Positions 53,505-64,000 of a stretch of 64,000 nucleotides of DNA are shown one piece after another. A program made the position numbers and the translations under genes. How positions within the stretch are numbered: position 1 is the first letter of the stretch; each line of letters begins with the position of its first letter. The notes under the pieces were generated by a model. The model searched no databases. It was not told the origin of the DNA and saw nothing but the letters and a program-made list of their open reading frames with translations. This DNA comes from Chondrosia reniformis (Eukaryota; Porifera; Demospongiae; Chondrillida; Chondrillidae), in contig OX359193.1 in assembly GCA_947172415.1 (NCBI GenBank), positions 8,740,819 to 8,804,818 on the forward strand, given 5' to 3'.

Positions 53505-54354
53505 TTACTCTCCTCGAGTAAGAACAGACATTTCTGTCCATTCAAAGGAGCTCCTACCTCCAGCCGGGGACCAGATGATCCCCTCCCAATCTGAGTCATT
53601 CTTGTGGCCCTGATAGGCACCGTTCAAGTTGGCAGAGAAACACTTGTTGTACCACCACCCACAGCTGTACTTTTGAGCGCAGTGACGAATTGGGTCCTTA
53701 TCGTTATCCTTATCACATGTACTGAACTCCATTTCATTTCCAGAAAAGCGAGATTGTCCAGAAGGCTTCTCAAAAGGATCTCCTGCATCTCCTTCATAAC
53801 CACTGGCAAAAAGTTTATAGTTTTGGCTATGACCAAGTACCTTGAAGTAGGAGTACTTTGCATTGAAGATTTGTCCATTGAAAGACCTTAGCATCACATG
53901 AAGCTCAGAGCCCATGCAGCGGTAGGCATTCTGTGTCAGCCTGTGAACATGCTCCAGACCCAGCCAATAATCCCTGTCCAGCTCACCAAAACCCAGTGCA
54001 TATTCACCCCAAGTGCGATTGAAGTCCTCCTCTCCATTCATTCTTCTCTGAAACACAGTGTACCCTCTCCTGCTTCTGAAGCGACAGAAGGCATCAAAGG
54101 CCCCCCTCCCATCTGGATCAATCAGGTAGACCCCAGACTGTGGGGAGGAGTGGCTTACCGCTTCCTCAGCAATCTCTGAACAATCTCTAGGAAGGTCTAT
54201 ATATGTAAACAAGAAACAGAGTGACCTAGGTTCCTACCACCTACTTACTGACCAGACCCATACCTTTCAGGCCAGCATTCAGCCTCCTCAAGGCATAGCC
54301 AAACTCAAACAGCAGTGAGAGAGCTACACAGACGAGGATTGCGTTCCACTTCAT
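53505..54354 (-). CDS. Secreted fibrinogen-domain (ficolin/tenectin-like) protein
   Basis: Two exons: 54,354-54,264 and 54,196-53,505. The start MKWNAILVCVALSLLFEFG is a signal peptide, followed by a ~20-residue linker and a single fibrinogen C-terminal domain that fills the rest (~260 residues in all). Hallmarks: SGVYLIDPDGRGAFDAFCRF, GYTVFQRRMNGEEDFNRTW, YWLGLEHVHRLT, the Ca2+-site region DKDNDKDP, and CAQKYSCGWWYNKC with two of the conserved cysteines. Such proteins bind sugars or acetyl groups in innate recognition, or act in matrix. There is no collagen stalk or coiled coil, so it is not a true ficolin. Tail-to-tail with LIAS. Confidence 0.92.
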
Positions 54355-54691
54355 CCCTTAGTCAACTTTCCCAATTAATAACATTATCCCATCTGAAAGC
54401 CTACTAAATACCCACCCACCTACATTCCTGGCCACCTGGATTTCTGATATTATATTATAATATTATATATCAATTACCTATAGGACTTCCATATAAGGAG
54501 TAGGAGGGGGAGGGGTGTGTAAAGAGAGTGTCCTGTAAACATATTCATGAGCACCTCTGAGAAAGAAGGACAAGCAAATCACTTCACAGGCAGACAAGGT
54601 GGCTAATGCCAGTGACCACAAGACTAAATTGGAAATAGTACATGGATTGTGTCATTTACAACATAAATCAGTCGGGTGTCAATAACAAGTG
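54355..54691. other. Intergenic: FReD promoter and CCDC40 3' region
   Basis: 337 bp. A TATTTAG element on the minus strand at about 54,405-54,411 lies ~50 bp above the fibrinogen-gene start and may serve as its TATA box. An almost pure A/T run lies at about 54,451-54,473. Nothing else is seen. Confidence 0.45.
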
Positions 54692-57600
54692 CTAAGCGAC
54701 AACTAAAGTTTTATCTTTAATCTGGCCTGCTTTCCAGGAAGCCATAGAGTGGACCTTCTTGAGAGCATCTGCAGACTGAGGGAAGTCTTCAGATAGGCTG
54801 TCAGCAATGGACACAAGTGTCAACAACCTCTCCTCCTGAACAGCAATGTCTCGTAGCCTGTCCTTTGAAGCACTCATTTTAAACTTGCCATCTTTCACAG
54901 AACCCAAGTTTCGCAATCTTTGCTGAGAAGCTAATAATTCGTTGAACATCTACATACATTCATACAAGAAATAGTAAGCAATTTGATGGCACATCACCAT
55001 AGATACAGACACACATGTACATATGTACGTACCTGTTGCTTAGTTTTAGATAATTCCTCATTGTGGTTCTCCAGAGTATCAGCCATGCCTTGCAGTTCCT
55101 TGCATGATCTCTGTCTGTGGTCAAGTTCTTGTCCAAGTGCCTTTTGGGAAGACAGTAGCTGATTCATTTCTTCTTCACAGAATGAAATGCTCTCTGTTGT
55201 CTGCTTTAATTTCTTTTTCATTTCCTCCACTTTCTTTCTAAGCTGTCCTCTTGTGTTTTCAGCCATTCCAGCTTTGTTCTGTGCTTCCCCTCTCAGGAGG
55301 ATGGCCTCCCTTCTGTACACTGCCTTCTCCATATCCTGAATCATCTGCTCCTGTCTCCTCATCAAACTGGCATGGTGCACCTGAGTGCACACAATGAGGC
55401 AGTGAGGCACTGGGTGTACAGCTTGTACATGTACCTACCTCCATTCTATGGATTTCAGCTGTCATTCCTCTGATTTCAGCTTGACCAACATCCGAGTCGA
55501 CTGTCTCCTTCATTTCCTTGGCCAATTTGATCTTGCGCTCCCAAAGCATTATCTGCTGCCTACAAAATAAGCACGAGGCTTACATGGACCACACCCACTT
55601 TGCAAAGCAGGGACCTACTCAGACTCCAAAAGGGCATTACTTAAACGCTTCTTCTCTTCCTTTATTTGCTCCAGTTGACTTTGTAGGCAAATTGTTTCAA
55701 GTTCTGCCTCCTGAATCGTCAGCAAATTTATATAGCTAAAGTAGTAGACCACTTTACAACCCGATGCAGCGGATATACGTACCTTCAGAGTACTAACAAA
55801 GTCTCCTTCTATTAGGAGATTGCTTTGCTGCAGCAAGTCCTGCTCTCCCTTCTTTACTGTTACCAAACTACCAAGTTTTTGCAGGTCCTTGTGAAGATTT
55901 TGAATACCTTTTGATATCCCCTGAATATCCCTCTCTTCAGATGAAACTTCACCTGCAGCAGCATAGCTGTAAACGTGTCTTCTTGTAGTAACGTGCAAAG
56001 GGCACACTCACCATCCAACCTCAATTTCTTCTGTTCCAGGATGAGTTGTTCACGGTTGAGTCTCTCAAGAGCTCTTCTCTGCTGATCAGCGTCGCGTGTT
56101 CTCCTGACAAGGTTGCTTTGCTGGCGAAGCCAATACTGTTCCATCTGCTGGGATTCCTCTTTACTGTCTGAAATTTGCTTTTGCAGAGCTTGAATCCTTG
56201 CCTCCAAAGGGCCCAGTTCCTCTCTCTGTATACAGAACCAACTGCTGGGTAGCTGTGACAATAACCTATTTACATACAAACGTACACCTTCACTCTTTAG
56301 AGCCATTTGGGACAATTTCTTGTTGAGTTGATCAATCTGGGTCTGCTTCCTTTCAATGAGGTGATTATTCCTTGCAATCTCATTCTCTGATTGGCTAATG
56401 AGAGAATTTTTTCCTTCAATTTCTCTATTCTGCTCCGCCACTTGCTTGTGCAGCATTTCAAGTCGACTTTGTAACTGGGTCATTTCAAGGTCATGCTTAG
56501 CACACTCATTTTCGGAGGTGACCAAATCTGTCTCCTGGAGACACGCAATAATTCAATATGATCTGAGCAACACAAGTGATATGACATACCATCTGTTTGG
56601 CCCTTTGTCTAAGTTTTTCCACCATCTTTCTAGTGTGCTGTGTGGCCTTGTCCATAGTGAGTTGGTAGAGCAGCTTCTCCATTACACCGTCTTCTAACTT
56701 ACGTTTCTCCAAAGCTTCTCTTTCAATTTGGATGCGAAGAGCATTCAATTCATTCCTTCTGAGAGTACAGTCCTAAATTGAGAAGCAGTAAAGTGTGACA
56801 GTGGCCATATGTGAGGGCTCTGTGGTCAGAACAGAAAGTCTTCTAATGGAATACCTAGTCATGTCTTAGAAACCACACACATTAACACTTGTCAGACTTC
56901 AGCAGCTGGGTGAGTGATCAAGCCCTTCACAGAAGCCTTACTGCACTTACTGTATTGGCCTGCTCCAGAGTCTCCTCCACCTCCTGCAAGGTCCTGGTAT
57001 AGATCATGTAATCCTCCTTCAACTGGTCTCTTCGAGCCAGGGACTGCTCCAACTGCCTCTTAACATGAACAGTGTCTGTGTCCAGCTTCCTCAACATGCC
57101 AGTCAACTGCTCGTTCCGCTCCTCCTCTTTAGTGGTTGCCTTTTTGCAGCTGTCCAGTTCCGTGTCCAAGTTCAGTGAAGTGTCCCTCTCCGATCTGTTG
57201 AGTGTAATCAACATTAATCATGTTTACATTCAAACAATGTGTGTGACAGACTTGAGAGCAGTGAGCATGGCAGCGTAAGCTTCATCTCGTTTTTGCATTC
57301 CCAAAAGACTGTTACTCCATTTCTGATACAAGTTTTTCTTCTCCAAATTCAAAGTCTACAAATATTCTCACATTAATTAAATCCTGTCACATCAAAATAC
57401 ATCACTTGTGTACACACACTTCTAGTTCAGTGGCTGATTCTGTAATGGCATCCTTCAGTGACCTGTTCTCCTCTGTCTGCACCTTTGTCTGGGCAGCATA
57501 GAGAGCCACCTGCTCCTCCAAATTCTGCACCTCCTCAGTCAACCTGTTCACGTATAGGTCCTGTTCCATACAGCAGGTACTCTGTGGTTAGCAGATCAAG

Positions 57601-58550
57601 TGGAGCACTTGGAGAAACTTACCTGCTCCCTCTTCTCCTCCTTTGCTCTGGCAATGTCTACATCAGTCTTCTCTGTCGCCCTCTTTGTAGTAGCAATGTC
57701 AGTTTGGACTGCCGACTGTGCCTCCATCAGTAGACGCAAGTTGTTTCTCAAAGTGTCAACCTCTTTTCTAAGAGAATCACCTAAAGCAATTGCAGACCAT
57801 CACTCATGCACCTACACACAGCTACTTAATGCACACCGCTCCTCCTCTGTTGCTTGAGCTGGTCCTGCATGTCCAGGTACACCTGCCGGGCTTGCTGCAA
57901 GCCGCTCTCCTTCTGCTTGCGCTGCTGGTTCATCACACTCACCTAATACACATGCAGACCTCACACACCAACACTACATTGTAGGCAAACTCAATTACCG
58001 AATCTTGCTCTTTCTCTAACATCATCTGCTGCCTCCCCAACTGCTGCTGAAGTCCATACAACTCCACCCCCAGCTCTTCTCGCGATGACTTTTTACTTTT
58101 CAAGTCCTCTTGCTAGAGCGATAGTGAGATACACTGCATAGGAAATCTGGCAGAAGGAGCATCATTTACCTTTTCGCGTAGCTCAATCTCCAGTTTATCT
58201 TTCTGTCTGGTCAGCTGATCTTTGAGCGCAGCTTGTACGCGGTGCATCAGGGGCTACAAGGACAATTCTTCTTGGTGGCATAGAAACGCTGTGTATCTAA
58301 AGAGCATCTTACGTGATTTGGGTCCAGCATGTCCATCGTTTCCACAGCTTCCTCTGCTCTAGGTGTGGCCGGTTCTGGTATAGACACGGCTAACTCCGAT
58401 CCTTCATTCTCATTTGCAACTTCTTGTATTTCATCTTCGAATTCTTCGTCTGTTTTGAGAAGAATATAAAGCCATCAATTGTCAAGTTTAAACACGAAAC
58501 CCAAAGCACAGACCTGCCAAAATATCCACTCTTACTGGCGATTCAGCCAT
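54692..58550 (-). CDS. CCDC40: Axonemal coiled-coil protein CCDC40
   Basis: Orthologue of CCDC40 (FAP172), which with CCDC39 forms the 96-nm ruler on cilia doublets and sets the positions of radial spokes and inner dynein arms. The start [12 protein letters not shown] (58,548-58,550) leads into an acidic segment and then [20 protein letters not shown], typical of this family. The rest is almost continuous heptad-rich coiled coil over many exons, with the diagnostic segment [20 protein letters not shown] (about 55,500) and ...[12 protein letters not shown]. It ends in DKTLVVA. No large repeats lie in its introns, unlike most neighbours. It points to motile cilia or flagella, as in choanocytes or sperm. 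Confidence 0.92.
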
Positions 58551-58577
58551 CTTGTTTAGTTGCTATAGTTACGTAAA
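58551..58577. promoter_or_regulatory. 27-bp gap between divergent CCDC40 and glycosyltransferase starts
   Basis: The ATG of CCDC40 (minus) and the ATG of the glycosyltransferase (plus) are separated by 27 bases. The 5'UTRs must overlap or transcription must begin inside the opposite gene's first exon. The promoter elements must therefore sit in coding or intron sequence. Confidence 0.6.
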
Positions 58578-59883
58578 ATGGTCCGTATTAAAAAAATGGA
58601 CGGTGCACTCTGTATTTTAACGGTGATATTAGTCGTTGTCATGTTTAGAGATCCGTTTAAGTCAAAAGAAAGCTTGGAAGAAGGTACCAGCATACGTAAC
58701 TTCGATGCCTTACTGTCAGCGCTATCTTTTCCACCAAGAGCAAAGAAACCATGCCTGGATTACTTGCTCAACCGCACTGCAGATACTGGACCAAGCTCGT
58801 ATCCTGAGGTACCAGATCCTTTCGTTACGAGAAAAAATTATTTAGATTCATCTGTGTTCCATCAATTGAACACAATCCTACGAGAAAAAGCTATTGGAAA
58901 GTACATAGTTTTAATATTGAACACGATGACGTACGATTTGGTGATGATTAACTGGCTTTGTGCGGTTCATAAAAATGCTCCCACCTTATTGGATCACGTT
59001 ATTGTAGTCAATTTGGATGAGGGCAGCCATTACTTCTTCAGCGGAAAGGGAATTAACACTGTCCACGTTAAACTAAAGTAATTGTAGCTTTACATTTGAA
59101 AGTAGTGACTGCCGTGGTAATCTCGTTTGTCTGTTTATAGTGAATTGTTCGACGTCCAAAGGTTAGAGCTCTGTGGCAGCAGTGCAAGGGGACGCCTCTG
59201 GATGAGCAGATTGCTGGTACTGCACTATCTGCTGCTCTTGGGATACAATGTGATGCTCCTCGACAGTGATGCAGTTGTAATTCGTAATCCACAGTCTGTC
59301 TTTCATGCATTGGCAGAGAGTCATGATGTGGTCCTGGGCAAAGGGAAATTCCCTTACAACCTAAACAGTAAATGGGGATTTACAGGTTGTTTTGGTACAA
59401 GTTTCTTTAAGAGTTCAGCTGGCACAAGTAATTCATCCATGTATACATACTCCCCATGCAGTGTTTTATAATAATAGAGTAGAAATGTTTTACTTTTATA
59501 TATACTCAGTGAATTTGCTCCAAGAGATAGCTCGGGTGAATCCTATGATAACAGATGATCAGATCAGACTCAACATAGCCATGAATAAGAGTGGTATCAC
59601 CTGGACCAAATCCACCTCCCAGTTTGCTGACAAAATTGGTTTCACTTCCCACTATAAAGTGGCTATTATTTCTGAAGATTTGATTTGTAGAAGCAAATGC
59701 TCAAAGGTAGATGGTGGATTAGACAGTTTTCTTCTAGTGCATCAGTTATCTCCAAAACGTCCACAGACCAAAGTGGATATCCTGAGATATCTACATTTGT
59801 ATTTTATCAAAGAAAACGAATATCTACGAATTAACACTACACAAAGAATGGACATTTGGCTAGCAAATGTATGTACTTTCTAA
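58578..59883 (+). CDS. Type II membrane glycosyltransferase, PF03407-like
   Basis: Three exons: 58,578-59,077, 59,141-59,427 and 59,462-59,883, giving 402 residues in frame. A short cytoplasmic basic tail (MVRIKKMDG) precedes one hydrophobic anchor (ALCILTVILVVVMF), as in Golgi type II enzymes. The catalytic region has a DxD motif in VMLLDSDAVVIRNP, and later the segment NSKWGFTGCFGTSFF and DDQIRLNIAMNKSGITW, typical of the nucleotide-diphospho-sugar transferase group (PF03407, from memory). Donor sugar and acceptor are unknown. Intron 2 would be only 34 nt. The last exon might instead continue through a donor at AAT|GTATGT near 59,870, so the very C-terminus is uncertain. Divergent from CCDC40. 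Confidence 0.8.
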
Positions 59884-60216
59884 AGGAACAATTTGCATTG
59901 CATAACAACACAGGTTACCCAATCTATGTTGTTGTTGTTGGTAACATGTGACTACAAATTCATATAGCCATGCAGTGGTATCCTTCATGTTGTGAACAAA
60001 ACACAGCAGCTTTTTAATAGATATTGTGACTATATAATTGACATTTTGCATGCTGACTTTTTTAGTTTAATGTTTATATTATAGTGTTATAGTATTTAAA
60101 GTAACCTACAACTACTATGGCAGTGCTGAAAATAACTATTTGGTTATGCTAGGACATATGTCCAAACAAATTCAATTATGGTCGGACGTTCAGATAATTC
60201 GGTCGGACGTTATATT
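59884..60216. other. Glycosyltransferase 3' region
   Basis: 333 bp of AT-rich unique sequence, presumably 3'UTR. An 11-bp motif with GGTCGGACGTT is present twice near 60,181 and 60,202. No gene is seen. Confidence 0.4.
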
Positions 60217-60538
60217 TCAATAAAATCGTGAGCACTTTTTAATAGTTATGATTATAGCGACCCCCAAGCCTGCAACTCTTCCTTGCTCTTTTCTTAGCAG
60301 CATCATTGTGTGCGCGTGCTGATCAGACTGAGCGTGGTCTTTGACGTTGCTCGTGCGAACTGAATCAGCACCGACGATCCATCGTTCGCTAAAATTGCGC
60401 CGTGTCACAGTCGAGCCACGATACGGTTTGATACTCGCGATCCAAGTCCGTGTGCCACTTCTTGAACGTTTCGTAGCTGACAGCTCGCTTCTGTGCAAGT
60501 TCGCCCTCAGACGCTTTGGCACCTTCAAGGGACAACAT
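60217..60538 (-). pseudogene. Broken zinc-finger gene of the ZNF862/KIAA1586 (hAT-derived) type
   Basis: On the minus strand from the ATG at 60,536-60,538 the frame reads through KRAVSYETFKKWHTDLDRE and SWLDCDTAQF to a stop. The homology continues in another frame with RRNFSERWIVGADSVRTSN and VKDHAQSDQHAHTMMLLRKEQ. Intact relatives in many animals have the two parts joined through a segment with the first zinc ligands (CxxC), which is missing here. So a deletion with a frameshift has removed the finger's Cys pair. Downstream parts are absent. A decayed gene or transposase-derived fragment at the subtelomere boundary. Family naming is from memory. Confidence 0.65.
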
Positions 60539-61400
60539 GCACCTACATGCGTCTACATGCTCATACATGTGCCTACATGTACGAGAAGATAGGCATGTAC
60601 ATGCACCTAGAGTTGCCTAAAAACGCCTTCATGCACCTATATGAGACTACATGCTTCTATATGAAATTAAAAGTGTTTACATGCGCTTACATGTGCCTAC
60701 ATTGGCCACCATGCATCTATATGTGACTACATGCGGCTACTGTACACACCTACATGCACCAATATAGCCTTTATGAGCCTACATGCGACTACATGCTCTT
60801 ACATGCATATACATCCACCATCATTAGCCTACAGGCGCCAATACGTGCATACATGCCACTACAACACTAGATACGCCAACATGCATTTACATGTGACTAC
60901 AAGTGGCTTCATGGAACTATATACATGCACCTATATACATGTGCCTAAATGCATGCAGCAACATGCAAGTATATTTACCTACATCATATGCATCTATATT
61001 AGACTATTTGCAATTAAAAGTGCTTACATGCGCTTACATGTACAATTGCCTATAATCGCCAACATGCACCTACAAGTGACTACATGCTTCTACATGAAAC
61101 TAAATGCATCTACATGTGCCTACATGCGGAAAATGCATGCATTTACATGCACCTATATTTACATGCACCTATATTTGCCTACGTGCAGAAATGCATGCAT
61201 TTACATGCACCTATATTTGCCTACATGCGCTTACATGCACCTTTATTTAGTTTTTTCCTCCTATATGTGCCTACAAGCGATTAAAACCCCAGATATGCCA
61301 ACATGAACCTACATGCGACTACAGGCGGCTACATGTAACCACAAGTACTTACTTGCAACTACATGCGCTTATATATATGCTAATAATTGCCCCAACATGC
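60535..61400. repeat. Subtelomeric degenerate CTACATG repeat
   Basis: A field of short units, mostly 10-12 bp, built on CTACATGC / TTACATGC / CTATATG. It starts directly at the ATG end of the zinc-finger pseudogene. Long Met/His/Thr/Tyr-rich frames through it are an artefact of composition. Confidence 0.8.
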
Positions 61401-61748
61401 AACTACATGTGTAAAAAGTTACAGATTTTACATATTTTAGAAAAGTAGCCCCGACCACTTTCTAAAGTTTGGAATTTCGAAAACCCCGCCTACTAATGAG
61501 GGTTACTCAATTAGGGTTTTTGGGGCTTAGGTTTTTGGGGTTACTGTAACCCTAACCTAACCCTAACCAGCACCCTAACCATAATCATAACCCTACCCAA
61601 ACCCTAGCCTTACTATAACCCCCTGTAACCGTAGCCCCAAAAACCATAGCCCCGCAAAAATCCTAGCCCCACAAAACCCTAACCCCACAAAAACCCTAAC
61701 CAAAGTCATCAATAACCCTACTACAAATAATTATGTCGTCAATAACAC
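61401..61748. repeat. C-rich, inverted telomere-like tract and flank
   Basis: From about 61,546 to 61,700 the plus strand carries degenerate CCCTAA-type units (ACCCTAACC and many variants such as ACCCCACAAAA). This is the opposite orientation to the true telomere. A short G-rich stretch (about 61,500-61,545) precedes it, so the two orientations meet. Confidence 0.75.
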
Positions 61749-63085
61749 TATGGGCTAGGGTTATGGGCTAGGGTTTATGGGCTAGGGTTTATGGGCTAGG
61801 GTTTATGGGCTAGGGTTTATGGGCTAGGGTTTATGGGCTAGGGTTTATGGGCTAGGGTTTATGGGCTAGGGTTTATGGGCTAGGGTTTATGGGCTAGGGT
61901 TTATGGGCTAGGGTTTATGGGCTAGGGTTTATGGGCTAGGGTTTATGGGCTAGGGTTTATGGGCTAGGGTTTATGGGCTAGGGTTTATGGGCTAGGGTTT
62001 ATGGGCTAGGGTTTATGGGCTAGGGTTTATGGGCTAGGGTTTATGGGCTAGGGTTTATGGGCTAGGGTTTATGGGCTAGGGTTTATGGGCTAGGGTTTAT
62101 GGGCTAGGGTTTATGGGCTAGGGTTTATGGGCTAGGGTTTATGGGCTAGGGTTTATGGGCTAGGGTTTATGGGCTAGGGTTTATGGGCTAGGGTTTATGG
62201 GCTAGGGTTTATGGGCTAGGGTTTATGGGCTAGGGTTTATGGGCTAGGGTTTATGGGCTAGGGTTTATGGGCTAGGGTTTATGGGCTAGGGTTTATGGGC
62301 TAGGGTTTATGGGCTAGGGTTTATGGGCTAGGGTTTATGGGCTAGGGTTTATGGGCTAGGGTTTATGGGCTAGGGTTTATGGGCTAGGGTTTATGGGCTA
62401 GGGTTTATGGGCTAGGGTTTATGGGCTAGGGTTTATGGGCTAGGGTTTATGGGCTAGGGTTTATGGGCTAGGGTTTATGGGCTAGGGTTTATGGGCTAGG
62501 GTTTATGGGCTAGGGTTTATGGGCTAGGGTTTATGGGCTAGGGTTTATGGGCTAGGGTTTATGGGCTAGGGTTTATGGGCTAGGGTTTATGGGCTAGGGT
62601 TTATGGGCTAGGGTTTATGGGCTAGGGTTTATGGGCTAGGGTTTATGGGCTAGGGTTTATGGGCTAGGGTTTATGGGCTAGGGTTTATGGGCTAGGGTTT
62701 ATGGGCTAGGGTTTATGGGCTAGGGTTTATGGGCTAGGGTTTATGGGCTAGGGTTTATGGGCTAGGGTTTATGGGCTAGGGTTTATGGGCTAGGGTTTAT
62801 GGGCTAGGGTTTATGGGCTAGGGTTTATGGGCTAGGGTTTATGGGCTAGGGTTTATGGGCTAGGGTTTATGGGCTAGGGTTTATGGGCTAGGGTTTATGG
62901 GCTAGGGTTTATGGGCTAGGGTTTATGGGCTAGGGTTTATGGGCTAGGGTTTATGGGCTAGGGTTTATGGGCTAGGGTTTATGGGCTAGGGTTTATGGGC
63001 TAGGGTTTATGGGCTAGGGTTTATGGGCTAGGGTTTATGGGCTAGGGTTTATGGGCTAGGGTTTATGGGCTAGGGTTTATGGGCT
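61749..63085 (+). repeat. 14-bp telomere-variant array
   Basis: About 95 copies of TAGGGTTTATGGGC, almost without variation, apart from one shorter first unit. Each unit has two GGG runs spaced as GGGCTA and GGGTTTAT, so it keeps the telomere's G-run pattern. The junction with TTAGGG repeats at about 63,086 is seamless (GGGCTAGGGTTAGGG). Confidence 0.95.
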
Positions 63086-64000
63086 AGGGTTAGGGTTAGG
63101 GTTAGGGTTAGGGTTAGGGTTAGGGTTAGGGTTAGGGTTAGGGTTAGGGTTAGGGTTAGGGTTAGGGTTAGGGTTAGGGTTAGGGTTAGGGTTAGGGTTA
63201 GGGTTAGGGTTAGGGTTAGGGTTAGGGTTAGGGTTAGGGTTAGGGTTAGGGTTAGGGTTAGGGTTAGGGTTAGGGTTAGGGTTAGGGTTAGGGTTAGGGT
63301 TAGGGTTAGGGTTAGGGTTAGGGTTAGGGTTAGGGTTAGGGTTAGGGTTAGGGTTAGGGTTAGGGTTAGGGTTAGGGTTAGGGTTAGGGTTAGGGTTAGG
63401 GTTAGGGTTAGGGTTAGGGTTAGGGTTAGGGTTAGGGTTAGGGTTAGGGTTAGGGTTAGGGTTAGGGTTAGGGTTAGGGTTAGGGTTAGGGTTAGGGTTA
63501 GGGTTAGGGTTAGGGTTAGGGTTAGGGTTAGGGTTAGGGTTAGGGTTAGGGTTAGGGTTAGGGTTAGGGTTAGGGTTAGGGTTAGGGTTAGGGTTAGGGT
63601 TAGGGTTAGGGTTAGGGTTAGGGTTAGGGTTAGGGTTAGGGTTAGGGTTAGGGTTAGGGTTAGGGTTAGGGTTAGGGTTAGGGTTAGGGTTAGGGTTAGG
63701 GTTAGGGTTAGGGTTAGGGTTAGGGTTAGGGTTAGGGTTAGGGTTAGGGTTAGGGTTAGGGTTAGGGTTAGGGTTAGGGTTAGGGTTAGGGTTAGGGTTA
63801 GGGTTAGGGTTAGGGTTAGGGTTAGGGTTAGGGTTAGGGTTAGGGTTAGGGTTAGGGTTAGGGTTAGGGTTAGGGTTAGGGTTAGGGTTAGGGTTAGGGT
63901 TAGGGTTAGGGTTAGGGTTAGGGTTAGGGTTAGGGTTAGGGTTAGGGTTAGGGTTAGGGTTAGGGTTAGGGTTAGGGTTAGGGTTAGGGTTAGGGTTAGG
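63086..64000 (+). repeat. Telomere, (TTAGGG)n
   Basis: About 152 uninterrupted TTAGGG units to the last base. The G-rich strand runs 5'-3' to the right, as expected at a right-hand chromosome end. The repeat type fits metazoans. True telomere length cannot be judged, because the window ends inside it. Confidence 0.98.

Noticed and set aside
60731-61306. 191-codon Met/His/Tyr-rich frame
   Set aside because: Composition artefact of the CTACATG subtelomeric repeat.

Overview
The window is the end of a eukaryotic, very probably metazoan, chromosome. Its last ~0.9 kb is uninterrupted TTAGGG telomere, G-rich strand pointing right. The genes are intron-rich and animal-specific: a class VII myosin, a secreted short-chain collagen, a fibrinogen-domain lectin-like protein, an NCKX exchanger and CCDC40. 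Short introns, tiny intergenic gaps, head-to-head pairs and a spongin-like small collagen suggest a sponge (probably a demosponge). That assignment is inference; no species can be named.

Layout. 1-420: the end of an unidentified plus-strand gene with a poly(A) signal. ~550-21,760: a satellite block of AT-rich 170-bp monomers, interrupted by five near-identical ~1.04-kb inserts whose spacers are whole numbers of monomers (about 10, 26, 16 and 17). Decayed and inverted pieces lie at both edges. 21,847-59,883: a dense gene island holding GFM1(-), RPL35A(+), NCKX/SLC24A(-), short-chain collagen(-), MYO7A-like(-), DDX3(-), an orphan seven-helix membrane protein(-), TBL1X/TBL1XR1(+), LIAS(+), a fibrinogen-domain protein(-), CCDC40(-) and a PF03407-type glycosyltransferase(+). 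60,217-60,538: a broken zinc-finger gene. 60,540-61,740: degenerate CTACATG repeats and C-rich telomere-like sequence. ~61,749-63,085: about 95 copies of a 14-bp G-rich repeat. 63,086-64,000: TTAGGG telomere.

The genes do not form one pathway. Most are housekeeping genes (mitochondrial translation, ribosome, lipoate synthesis, RNA helicase, corepressor). Others act in cilia or the cytoskeleton (CCDC40, MYO7A), the extracellular matrix or recognition (collagen, fibrinogen-domain protein), or at membranes (NCKX, seven-helix protein). Three divergent pairs have start codons 27, 77 and ~258 bp apart and probably share promoters.

The most unusual signal is a family of intronic minisatellites. In at least three genes (MYO7A, the seven-helix gene, TBL1) the repeat unit is a copy of the adjoining exon/intron junction, so each array is a tandem row of decoy or alternative 5' splice sites. 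In the DDX3 gene the unit carries the 3' splice site. In the seven-helix gene the 21-bp unit stays in frame, so each alternative donor would add exactly seven residues. Splice reconstructions were done by eye from the sequence.
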